From Lethocerus indicus (Eukaryota; Arthropoda; Insecta; Hemiptera; Belostomatidae), in the NCBI GenBank assembly GCA_019843655.1, contig JACDQD010000009.1, forward strand, positions 749,750 through 813,749: DNA of 64,000 nt, written 5' to 3'. The stretch's first letter is position 1. Each line of letters opens with the position of its first letter. Both the position numbers and the translations under genes were made by a program. Of this stretch, positions 48,541-60,796 are shown in pieces. The notes below the pieces were generated by a model. That model had not been told where the DNA came from. It ran no database searches and was given only the letters and a program-made list of their open reading frames with translations.

Positions 48541-51500
48541 CGATTTTTTACCTCTCCTTTTAGGGGCAAGTGTAACTCAGTTTAGGACACTTGTGGACCG
48601 AATATGGGCAAAATCGGGCAACATTTTTAAAATTTCAAAAATTTTCGATTTTTTACCTCTCCTTTTAGGGGCAAGTGTAACTCAGTTTAGGACACTTGTG
48701 GACCGAATATGGGCAAAATCGGGCAACATTTTTAAAATTTCAAAAATTTTCGATTTTTACCTCTCCTTTTAGGGGCAAGTGTAACTCAGTTTAGGACACT
48801 TGTGGACCGAATATGGGCAAAATCGGGCAACATTTTTAAAATTTCAAAAATTTTCGATTTTTTACCTCTCCTTTTAGGGGCAAGTGTAACTCAGTTTAGG
48901 ACACTTGTGGACCGAATATGGGCAAAATCGGGCAACATTTTTAAAATTTCAAAATTTTCGATTTTTACCTCTCCTTTAGGGGCAAGTGTAACTCAGTTTA
49001 GGACACTTGTGGACCGAATATGGGCAAATCGGCAACATTTTTAAATTTCAAAAATTTTCGATTTTTACCTCTCCTTTTAGGGGCAAGTGTAACTCAGTTT
49101 AGACACTTGTGGACCGAATATGGGCAAATTCGGGGCAACATTTTTAAAAAATTTCCAAAAATTTTCGATTTTTACCTCTCCTTTTAGGCAAGTGTAACTC
49201 AGTTTAGGACACTTGTGGACCGAATATGGGCAAATCGGCAACATTTTTAAAATTTCAAAATTTTCGATTTTTTACCTCTCCTTTAGGGGCAAGTGTAACT
49301 CAGTTTAGGACACTTGTGGACTCGAATATGGGCAAATCGGGCAACATTTTAAAATTTCAAAAATTTTCGATTTTTACCTCTCCTTTAGGGGCAAGTGTAA
49401 CTCAGTTTAGGACACTTGTGGACCGAATATGGGCAAATCAGCAACATTTTTAAAATTTCAAAATTTTCGATTTTTACCTCTCCCTTTTAGCAAGTGTAAC
49501 TCAGTTTAGGACACTTGTGGACCGAATATGGGCAAATCGGGCAACATTTTTAAAATTTCAAAAATTTTCGATTTTTTACCTCTCCTTTTAGGGGCAAGTG
49601 TAACTCAGTTTAGGACACTTGTGGACCGAATATGGGCAAATTCGGGCAACATTTTTAAAATTTCAAAAATTTTCGATTTTTTACCTCTCCTTTTAGGGGC
49701 AAGTGTAACTCAGTTTAGGACACTTGTGGACCGAATATGGGCAAATCGGGCAACATTTTTAAAATTTCAAAATTTTCGATTTTTACCCTTTTAGGGGCAA
49801 GTGTAACTCAGTTTAGGACACTTGTGGACCGAATATGGGCAAAATCACAACATTTTTATAATTTCCAAAAATTTTCGGATTTTTTACCTCTCCCTTTTAG
49901 GGGCAAGTGTAACTCAGTTTAGGACACTTGTGGACCGAATATGGGCAAATTAAACATTTTTAAAATTTCAAAAATTTTCGATTTTTACCTCTCCTTTTAG
50001 GGGCAAGTGTAACTCAGTTTAGGACACTTGTGGACCGAATATGAAAAATCACAACATTTTTAAAATTTCAAAATTTTCAATTTTTTACCTCTCCTTTTAG
50101 GGGCAAGTGTAACTCAGTTTAGGACACTTGTGGACCGAATATGGGCAAAATCGGGCAACATTTTTAAAATTTCAAAAATTTTCGATTTTTTACCTCTCCT
50201 TTTAGGGGCAAGTGTAACTCAGTTTAGGACACTTGTGGACCGAATATGGGCAAAATCGGGCAACATTTTAAAATTTCAAAAATTTTCGATTTTTTACCTC
50301 TCCTTTTAGGGGCAAGTGTAACTCAGTTTAGGACACTTGTGGACCGAATATGGGCAAAATCGGGCAACATTTTTAAAATTTCAAAAATTTTCGATTTTTC
50401 ACCTCTCCTTTTAGGGGCAAGTGTAACTCAGTTTAGGACACTTGTGGACCGAATATGGGCAAAATCGGGCAACATTTTTAAAATTTCAAAAATTTTCGAT
50501 TTTTCACCTCTCCTTTTAGGGGCAAGTGTAACTCAGTTTAGGACACTTGTGGACCGAATATGGGCAAAATCGGGCAACATTTTTAAAATTTCAAAAATTT
50601 TCGATTTTTCACCTCTCCTTTTAGGGGCAAGTGTAACTCAGTTTAGGACACTTGTGGACTGAATAGGCAAATTCAACATTTTTAAAATTTCAAAAATTTT
50701 CGATTTTTCACCTCTCCTTTTAGGGGCAAGTGTAACTCAGTTTAGGACACTTGTGGACCGAATATGGGCAAAATCGGGCAACATTTTTTAATTTCAAAAA
50801 TTTTCGATTTTTTACCTCTCCTTTTAGGGGCAAGTGTAACTCAGTTTAGGACACTTGTGGACCGAATATGGGCAAAATCGGGCAACATTTTTAAAATTTC
50901 AAAAATTTTCGATTTTTCACCTCTCCTTTTAGGGGCAAGTGTAACTCAGTTTAGGACACTTGTGGACCGAATATGGGCAAAATCGGGCAACATTTTTTAA
51001 TTTCAAAAATTTTCGATTTTTCACCTCTCCTTTTAGGGGCAAGTGTAACTCAGTTTAGGACACTTGTGGACCGAATATGGGCAAAATCGGGCAACATTTT
51101 TAAAATTTCAAAAATTTTCGATTTTTTACCTCTCCTTTTAGGGGCAAGTGTAACTCAGTTTAGGGACACTTGTGGGACCGGGACATGGGCAAAATCGGGC
51201 AACATTTTAAAATTTCAAAAATTTTCGATTTTTACCTCTCCTTTAGGGGCAAGTGTAACTCAGTTTAGGACACTTGTGGACCGAATATGGGCAAATTCAA
51301 GCAACATTTTTAAAATTTCAAAATTTTCGATTTTTACCTCTCCTTTAAAGGGGGTGTAACTCAGTTTAGGACACTTGTGGACCGAATATGGGCAAATTCG
51401 GGCAACATTTTTAAAATTTCAAAAATTTTCGATTTTTTACCTCTCCTTTTAGGGGCAAGTGTAACTCAGTTTAGGACACTTGTGGACCGAATATGGGCAA

Positions 51501-51577
51501 AATCGGGCAACATTTTTAAAATTTCAAAAATTTTCGATTTTTTACCTCTCCTTTTAGGGGCAAGTGTAACTCAGTTT
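48541..51577 (+). repeat. 105-bp satellite, about 29 copies
   Basis: The period is 105 bp (ggacac at 48,586 and 48,691). The unit contains gtgtaactcagtttaggaca, cttgtggaccgaatatgggc, aaaatttcaaaaattttcga and tacctctccttttaggggca. 105 is divisible by three, so full-length units stay open in one frame. Patches of units (49,020-50,060 and 51,170-51,350) show shortened homopolymers. The array ends at an N gap. Confidence 0.97.
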
Positions 51578-51677
51578 NNNNNNNNNNNNNNNNNNNNNNN
51601 NNNNNNNNNNNNNNNNNNNNNNNNNNNNNNNNNNNNNNNNNNNNNNNNNNNNNNNNNNNNNNNNNNNNNNNNNNNNN
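51578..51677. other. Scaffold gap of exactly 100 N
   Basis: A 100-base run of N, a common placeholder for a gap of unknown size, separates two unrelated satellites. The true distance and even the adjacency are unknown. Confidence 0.99.
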
Positions 51678-54600
51678 AAATATATAGATATACGTATATA
51701 GAAAATGCGGGGAGAATTTCAACAGAAAACGGGTACGGTCACATCAATTTTTTGACCGAAAGACATTTAATTAAATTTAATCGATTCGAAAGTACCCTTC
51801 AAATATTCCCTATTAGGCTATGATAATGTACATTTATATATAAATATATAGATATACGTATATAGAAAATGCGGGGAGAATTTCAACAGAACATGAATGC
51901 GGTCACATCAATTTTTTGACCGAAAGACATTTATTTAAATTTAATCGATTCGAAGGTACCCTTCAAATATCCCCTATTAGGCTACGATAATGTACATTTA
52001 TATATAAATATATAGATATACGTATATAGAAAATGCGGGAGAATTTCAAATTGGTAGTCACATCAATTTTTTGACCCGAAGACATTTAATTAAATTTAAT
52101 CGATTAAGTACCCTTCAGAGTTGCACTATTAGGCTACGATAATGTATTTATATACTATGTATATAGATATAAGTACTATGAAAATCTTGAGAGAATTTCA
52201 ACAGAAATGAGATGTACGGTCCATCAATTTTTTGACCGAAACACATTTATTTAAATTTAATCGATTCGAAAGTACCCTTAAAATATTCCCTATTAGGCTA
52301 CGATAATGTACATTTATATATAAATATATAGATATACGTATATAGAAAATGCAGGGGGAAGTTCTACTGAAAACGGGTACGGTCACATCAATATTTTGAC
52401 CGAAAGACATTTATTTAAATTTAATCGATTCGAAGGTACCCTTCAAATATCCCCTATTAGGCTACGATAATGTACATTTATATATAAATATATAGATATA
52501 ATGAAATCGGGAAAATTTCAACAGAAAACGGGTACGGTCACATCAATTTTTTGACCGAAACACATTTATTTAAATTTAATCGATTCGAAAGTACCCTTCA
52601 AATATTCCCTATTAGGCTATGATAATGTACATTTATATATAAATATATAGATATACGTATATAGAAAATGCGGGGAGAATTTCAACAGAAAACAGGTACG
52701 GTCACGTCAATTTTTTGACCGAAAGACATTTAATTAAATTTAATCGATTCGAAAGTACCCTTCAAATATTCCCTATTAGGCTATGATAATGTACATTTAT
52801 ATATAAATATATAGATATACGTATATAGAAAATGCGGGGAGAATTTCAACAGAAAACGGGTACGGTCACATCAATTTTTTGACCGAAAGACATTTATTTA
52901 AATTTAATCGATTCGAAAGTACCCTTCAAATATCCCCTATTAGGCTATGATAATGTACATTTATATATAAATATATAGATATACGTATATAGAAAATGCG
53001 GGGAGAATTTCAACAGAAAACGGGTACGGTCACATCAATTTTTTGACCGAAAGACATTTATTTAAATTTAATCGATTCGAAAGTACCCTTCAAATATCCC
53101 CTATTAGGCTACGATAATGTACATTTATATATAAATATATAGATATACGTATATAGAAAATGCGGGGAGAATTTCAACAGAAAACGGGTACGGTCACATC
53201 AATTTTTTGACCGAAAGACATTTAATTAAATTTAATCGATTCGAAAGTACCCTTCAAATTTGCACTATTAGGCTACGATAATGTATTTATATACTATGTA
53301 TATAGATATAAGTACTATGAAAATCTTGAGAGAATTTCAACAGAAATGAGATGTACGGTCCGTCAAAGTTTTGATAGAAAAGACATTTAATTAAATTTAA
53401 ATCGATTAGAAAATACCCTTCAAATATTCCCTATTGAAAACTATTGATATACATTTATATATAAATATATAGATATCGTATATAGAAGATATGAGAAGTT
53501 CTACTAAGCGAATACGGTCACATCAATATTTTGACCGAAGACATTTATTTAAATTTAATCGATTCGAAGGTACCCTTCAAATATCCCCTATTAGGCTATG
53601 ATAATGTACATTTATATATAAATATAGATATAATGAAATCGGGAAAATTTCAACAGAAAACGAATACAGTCACATCAATTTTTTGACCGAAAACACATTT
53701 ATTTAATTTAATCGATTCGAAGTACCCTTCAAATATTCCTATTAGGCTACGATAATGTACATTTATATATAAATATATAGATATACGTATATAGAAAATG
53801 GGGAGAATTTCAACAGAAAACGGGTACGGTCACATCAATTTTGACCGAAACACATTTATTAAATTTAATCGATTCGAAGTACCTTCAATTATGCCTATTA
53901 GAATACATTTATATATAAATATATATAGATATCATTATACAAATCACGGGAGAATTTCAACTATTAGAAAGCAGGTCACGGTCATCGGTTTTTTGCGGAA
54001 ACACATTTATTTAAATTTAATCAGTTCAAAATTCCCTCACAAATATTCCCTATTAGGCTATAATAATGTACATTTGCCATATAAATATATAGATATACCA
54101 TCTAAAAATACGAGAAGAAATTCAACTCTGAAAGAATAAATACAATACATAAACCACAACCAAAACTTGTTTATTTAATTTAATACGATTCGAAAGTACC
54201 CTTCAAAATGCTCCCTATTAGGCCTATGATAATGTACATTTATATATAAATATATAGATATACGTATATAGAAAATGCGGGAGAATTTCAACAGAAAGCA
54301 GGTAGTCACATCAATTTTTGACCGAAACATTTATTTAAATTTAATCGATTGAAAGTACCCTTCAAATATGCCCTATTAGGCTATGATAATGTACATTTAT
54401 ATATAAATATATAGATATACATTATATAGAAAATCGCGGAAATTTCAACAGAGCGGAGTACAGTCACATCAATTTTTGACGAAACACATTATTTAAATTT
54501 ATTAATCGATTCAAAGTACCTTCAAATATTCCCTAATAGCTACGATAATGTACATTTATATATAAATATATAGATATACATTATATAGAAAATACGAGGG

Positions 54601-56722
54601 AGAAATTATTATGAAAAGCGAATGCAGTCCATTTTGTTTTGACGAAACACATTTATTTAAATTTAATCGATTCGAAAGTACCCTTCAAATATTCCCTATT
54701 GAGCTGCTTGATAATGTGCATTTATATAAAATACTTTCATAAATTATAAATATAAAAGAAAATCGGGAGAATTTCAACAGAAAAGCGAATGCAGTCACAT
54801 CAATTTTTGCCGAGAAAGACATTTAATTAAATTTAATCGATTAGAAAGTACCCTTCAAATATTCCTATTAAATTTCGATAATGTACATTTATATATAAAT
54901 ATATAGATATACGTATATAGAAAATGCGAGAGAATTTCACAGAAAAGCAGTGCGGTCACATCAATTTTTGACCCGAAAACATTTATTTAAATTTAATCGA
55001 TTCGAAAGTACCCTTCAAATATTCCCTATTAGGCTATGATAATGTACATTTATATATAAATATATAGATATACGTATATAGAAAATGCGGGGAGAATTTC
55101 AACAGAAAACGGGTACGGTCACATCAATTTTTTGACCGAAAGACATTTATTTAAATTTAATCGATTCGAAAGTACCCTTCAAATATTCCCTATTAGGCTA
55201 TGATAATGTACATTTATATATAAATATATAGATATACGTATATAGAAAATGCGGGGAGAATTTCAACAGAAAACGGGTACGGTCACATCAATTTTTTGAC
55301 CGAAACACATTTATTTAAATTTAATCGATTCGAAGGTACCCTTCAAATATTCCCTATTAGGCTACGATAATGTACATTTATATATAAATATATAGATATA
55401 CGTATATAGAAAATGCGGGGAGAATTTCAACAGAAAACGGGTACGGTCACATCAATTTTTTGACCGAAACACATTTATTTAAATTTAATCGATTCGAAAG
55501 TACCCTTCAAATATTCCCTATTAGGCTATGATAATGTACATTTATATATAAATATATAGATATACGTATATAGAAAATGCGGGGAGAATTTCAACAGAAA
55601 ACGGGTACGGTCACATCAATTTTTTGACCGAAACACATTTATTTAAATTTAATCGATTCAAAGTACCTTCAAATATTCCTATTAGGCTATGATAATGTAC
55701 ATTTATATATAAATATATAGATATACGTATATAGAAACGGGAGAATTTCAACAGAAAGCGGTCAGTCACATCAATTTTTGACCGAAAGACATTTAATTAA
55801 ATTTAATCGATTCAGAAGTACCTTCAAATATTCCTATTAGGCTACGATAATATACATTTATATATAATATATAGATATACGTATATAGAAAATGCGGGAG
55901 AATTTCAACAGAAAGCAGTGCGGTCACATCAATTTTGACGAAAGACATTTAATTAAATTTAATCGATTCGAAAGTACCCTTCAAATATCCCCTATTAGGC
56001 TACGATAATGTACATTTATATATAAATATATAGATATACGTATATAGAAAATGCAGGGAGAATTTCAACAGAAAACGGGTACGGTCACATCAATTTTTTG
56101 ACCGAAACACATTTATTTAAATTTAATCGATTAAGAGAAATTACCCTTCAAATATTCCTATTAGGCTATGATAATGTACATTTATATATAATATAAGATA
56201 TATGTAAATATATAATGCGGGAGAATTTCAACAGAAAGCGAATACGGTCACATCAATTTTTTGACGAAAGACATTTAATTAAATTTAATCGATTTAAAAG
56301 TACCTTCAAATATTCCCTATTAGGCTACGATAATGTACATTTATATATAAATATATAGATATACGTATATAGAAAATGCGGGGAGAATTTCAACAGAAAA
56401 CAGGTACGGTCACATCAATTTTTTGACCGAAAGACATTTATTTAAATTTAATCGATTCGAAAGTACCCTTCAAATATCCCCTATTAGGCTACGATAATGT
56501 ACATTTATATATAAATATATAGATATACGTATATAGAAAATGCGGGGAGAATTTCAACAGAAAACGGGTACGGTCACATCAATTTTTTGACTACGAAACA
56601 TTTCTAAATTTAAACCATTCAAAATACCCTTCAAATATTCCTTTTAGGCTATGATAATGTACATTTATATATAAATATATGAATATACGATATATAGAAA
56701 ATGCAGGGAGAATTTCTACAGG
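51678..56722 (+). repeat. 164-bp satellite, about 31 copies, with higher-order structure
   Basis: The period is 164 bp (gatatacgta at 51,687, 51,851 and 52,015). The unit includes gaatttcaacagaaaacggg, ggtcacatcaattttttgac, aaatttaatcgattcgaaag and cgataatgtacatttatata. Three diagnostic variant units recur in the same order near 52,140-52,520 and 53,280-53,650, about 1.14 kb apart, which is seven units. The array decays at its right edge into aggaataaaatttcataa. Confidence 0.97.
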
Positions 56723-57956
56723 AATAAAATTTCATAAAAATTGTGATGAAAAAAGATTTCAAAAATCCCATTCTTCAATCATTTTATCAAACAAGTTAAC
56801 TGAAGAGACTACAAAATGAATCCCTATAACGACGCGTCCAATTTTCAAATTCAAATATAAATATCTAAATAATATTACTTCAAAAAAATAATAAAACATA
56901 AATTTAACGTCGGATGAAATGAAAATTATTTTCCGCTCAATAAATGTACGAGTGGTACAGAAATAGAGTAAACTACAGTGTAGTGAGAACACAGACAAAT
57001 TGTTTGAACACAGTTTAATTGGTTGTCAAAAATACAAGAAACTGTAGCAACACTGGACTTTGTTCTCTGGACAAACACTTTTCAATCATTCATGTTTAGG
57101 ACCTTCCGGCGGTACTTTTTGCTGGTGCCGTTTTGAAAAAACTAATTTCATTTCAAAATACCTTCATTACAATATACATATTTAGAAATCGCTACTTTAT
57201 TAACAATGCGTACAACTATGTTATTACCTACTATGTTGTCACTAACTTGTACAATTTGAAGACAGTTTTTGCGTTATCAGAATAATTGGTGTGTCAGCGG
57301 GTTGACCCACCCCAACCCCACCACCCCCGAAACCAGTTTTCTAGGATTTTCCGCATTAAGTAAACCGCTCAAGCGTAGTGCCACGTTAACGGAATTTATC
57401 CTTTCCTCTCCACGATGTTTACACTGATTACAACGTTGACGATACGACCGAAGGATAGACCATTTTCGGCTCGCAAGTCAAATACTCGAAGTTATTTACA
57501 GAAATTATCGACAATTACACGAGAACTATTCCGGTCAGGCTGTAGCGACGTTCGCATGGACAACATTAAAAAACAACTTTAACAGTGTACAACAGTGTCA
57601 GTACGGGACGGTAACAAACGAGTTATAATTCGTGGAGGACTAGCGACAACTCGCCTATCAACTATAAGTATTGACTATAACTACTCTTGGGTAGAACGAG
57701 GTGATGATGGAAAATTATTGGTATAAGTCGGAAACGGACAAAAAAACCGCGAGGGCCTGAGAATGGAAGGAAAGGGCCTCGGAATCGTTCCCAGGTGAAT
57801 AGGACACTTAATTCATACATAATACGTTTGAGTTATTTATTTATGATCGTAGCAAAGCACTTTTCAATCTATTGGCGTGATGCTGTTTTCAGTGCAGAAC
57901 TTCTGCAGACGGATCGAAGACCGATTATACTAATTACAACGTAAATGCGGACTTAC
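56723..57956. other. Unassigned DNA between the satellite and the dehydrogenase exon
   Basis: No continuation exon of the dehydrogenase was recognised here on the minus strand, though it would be the expected place if the next intron were short. Confidence 0.4.
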
Positions 57957-58036
57957 TTTAGCTCTCTCGAGAAGTACAGCTTTCACTCCGAGCTTTGCCA
58001 GGTGATAGAGCGTATTGCATCCTGCGCTGCCGCCAC
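57957..58036 (-). CDS. Sardh: Sarcosine dehydrogenase exon, second half of FAD-binding motif
   Basis: On the minus strand, acceptor ttttaaag and donor gtaagt bound 80 bp. With the last base of the upstream exon it reads GGGSAGCNTLYHLAKLGVKA followed by VLLERAK. GxGxxG followed about 20 residues later by an acidic residue (Glu in LLER) is the ADP-binding beta-alpha-beta fold of FAD enzymes. The CNTLYHLAKLG wording is closest to what I know of sarcosine dehydrogenases; dimethylglycine dehydrogenase and the pyruvate dehydrogenase phosphatase regulatory subunit are alternatives. It leaves in phase 0. Confidence 0.85.
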
Positions 58037-58667
58037 CTTTAAAATAACGATAACGACGTATTATTAGTTATTTTTTTTTGTTTACTAACGGCTATTTTAT
58101 TAAGCGTAATTTCGTTTGGCACTTTATTATTCCTGACCGACATTCGAGATAACTTTAGAGGATGAGCTACGGAGTGATTTAAATAAAATTATTTCAAACA
58201 GGGCGGACATCAAGTTCAGACCCCAATCACCCGCTCGTCACTTTGTATATCTCCTTCAATTATTCTTTTTCGATTTATTTTTTCCCAACATTTTTCGTGT
58301 CCCGCATCACTAAAATACGTTTAACAAGTTCTCGCAACAACTAATACAGTTTCAGACCGAAAGAAACAAGTTGTATAATCAAAAATTTAGATAATAAACA
58401 AAAATGGTATATAGTAATAAGAAAACGCTTCAAAAATTAACATTCGCCTAAATCTTTCGTTCCTGTTTTATCGGATAAAAGTTTTTCGAATCGTCGCTAA
58501 TTCGCGATAATATCTTCTTTTTTTTTCGTTCCACCAATTTCTGGATTTCGATTATGTTTTGCTCGACAAAACGGAGCACAAACCCGACTGGATTAAGTAT
58601 TGTCGAACGCGAACGGGATGAGCAAAGTTACTGCTCCGTTTCACTAAGTTTGTCCAATATACATTAT

Positions 58668-58703
<36 letters not shown>

Positions 58704-60634
58704 TGGTTTTATATTTATATCATATAGTTTTATATATATATATATATATATATATCGGGCCCACGAATCTGTTACGGATGCGTAATTTTTAAACAATTAT
58801 CTATCGTCTATTTTAAACGAAAAATGAAAAATATTAACCGGCACCCGCTAAGGATCTCTCTACCTGGCAATTAGATCACAGTGTCAAAATTATTTTATCT
58901 AAAATAAAATCCAATCCATACATTATATATACATGTATATCTATTTTACATGTCTGTTTATGTGGGATTACAACGGGATTAGGCCAAACCATCAAACTTT
59001 AATTAATAACATTCAAATTATACTGGGGAAAATACTCCCCTACAGATTGTTTCAAACAGATCAATAAATCCATGTTTCTTTTGGAAGAAAGGAGCATTGA
59101 GCTTTCTTTGGAGAAAGTTCTAAAGGAGCTTTGGGATAGGAACTCCTATCTTTAATTAGGGTGGACTAAAATAAGCCAAATTCCACTCCACTATTATCCC
59201 TCCATCCTCCTAATCCCAGTCTCCTTCCCCTCCAAACCCTCATCTCCCCACATTCCAAACATCCCTTACAGAGGCCTAAACAAGCAAGATTATGTGCTAC
59301 TGCTACTGAGGCCTTTTATTGTATTTTACAGTTGTATCAATAAAACAGTATATCTGAATACAAATTTTACACAGAGTTATCCAAAGAATACAAGACAAAT
59401 TCAATACAATATACAATATGAATATGATCCCCTCCCCTTTCAATGTCCTCCGTAGATCTAATTTTTGTTTTCAATATTTAAAATACTCGTTCATTAACTT
59501 CATCATCGTTTTTAAAATTTGTTACTTTTCGTTATTCGCAATCATACCGTCTTCCATTTATTCAACCGCATTGATACAACTGTATTGTATACAGCGTATT
59601 TGAATGATCTTATACAGATGCTACATATTATTATTATTTTGCAGGAGTATCCGTTTCCCTAATTGATTTCGACTCGACCGAATCTATCTATATTTGCGCT
59701 TGCAAACCTGTTTTCCAATTTCGAAATATAGAACGAATTATTTTTTGTAAATTGTCATTTTAATCATTAACTTTGTGTCCATGATCTTTTCAAAACATTA
59801 TACCAATCAATCCAAGTCCAAGTAATTAGCTATTCAATTATCTACATATCTATCTATTTGCGCCGGGAAACATTTTTTTTTTTAATTTTACAATGCGGAA
59901 TGAATCTGTTTTTATAAATTGGTACTTTAATCGTTTTTTTTTTAACTCCGTGTTTTCTCGATACATTACCTATTATTAATATATCTATAAGATTTGGGGA
60001 TATTCTGTTACCCCGATGGGTTGTTGGGCTAAACAAGACGTGAAGCAAACCCTCTATAATAATAATAATAATAATAATAATACTGTAATAAACCCAGGCT
60101 GGGGAATCTGGGCTTAGAGGGAGAAGTTGAAATCTAATTTTTAAAAAAAATATGTTTAGTTATAATGCCAGTTCTAAAAATGGGGGATTTATTATTTTTT
60201 AAATGTTTTACTGCCAACCGTAAAATAGAATAAGCGACATTGATATTCAAGTGGCAGTGAAACCAACCCGTTTGGTTTACCCTCTTTTATATTTTTTTTT
60301 GGTAATTTTAGATCAGGGGGGCCTCACTATTTTTCTTATAATACCTGGACATTTTGTCGATGTATTTTATTTAAAAAAATACAATTTTTAAGACCAGATA
60401 TGTCGACGAAATATATCGTCGAATGTCATCTTCTTATGGACGTTTCTGTCGGTTGAATAGGCCGAAACGATTATTGCACTTTTCACTCTCGTATCCGGAG
60501 AGTTTGAGTTATGTGGCCCAAGTGGTCCTGATTTAAGCTCCGAGTCAACCAACTCTTTCCGGCAGGGTACGGTATACCTCAAAATACGTTTATTGGGTAC
60601 AAAAAAAAAATGGTTAAACGATAAAGAGGCTGAC
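58037..60634 (-). other. Intron of the dehydrogenase gene
   Basis: About 2.6 kb between donor gtcagc (ending exon at 60,635) and acceptor ttttaaag. It contains two (TA)n tracts (58,671-58,700 and 58,732-58,754), an (AAT)n run at 60,057-60,085, and a diverged duplication (59,690-59,790 and 59,855-59,960) sharing tctatctatatttgcgc, gaacgaattattttttgtaa / ggaatgaatctgtttttata and actttaatcg. A 38-codon open stretch at about 59,040-59,155 is unrecognised. Confidence 0.7.
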
Positions 60635-60796
60635 CTACGATGACGACTTGGGCGGATTCGGGAAATTGGGCCTGCTGTTGATGTACCGCCGACTGGTGGT
60701 CCGTTGACCGGTTCCGGGTGGCGGTCGCGCTCGCTACCCGGCTCCCGATCACCGGAGTCGCTTCCATCGGCGCCCTTCCAATTCGCCCAACAGACC
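60635..60796 (-). CDS. Sardh: Sarcosine dehydrogenase exon, presequence and first beta-strand
   Basis: 162 bp on the minus strand between tttttccag and gtcagc, ending in phase 1. The frame that continues into the next exon contains a Met codon at 60,767 and reads MEATPVIGSRVASATATRNR, STDHQSAVHQQQAQFPESAQ and VVIV(G). The segment before PESAQVVIV is rich in Arg, Ser, Thr and Ala and poor in acidic residues, as in mitochondrial presequences. The frame is also open upstream of the Met (VGRIGRAP), so the true start may lie in an earlier exon. Confidence 0.8.

Noticed and set aside
50246..50662. A 138-codon open frame within the 105-bp satellite.
   Set aside because: It exists only because the unit length is a multiple of three; frames break wherever homopolymers shorten, and there is no coding context.
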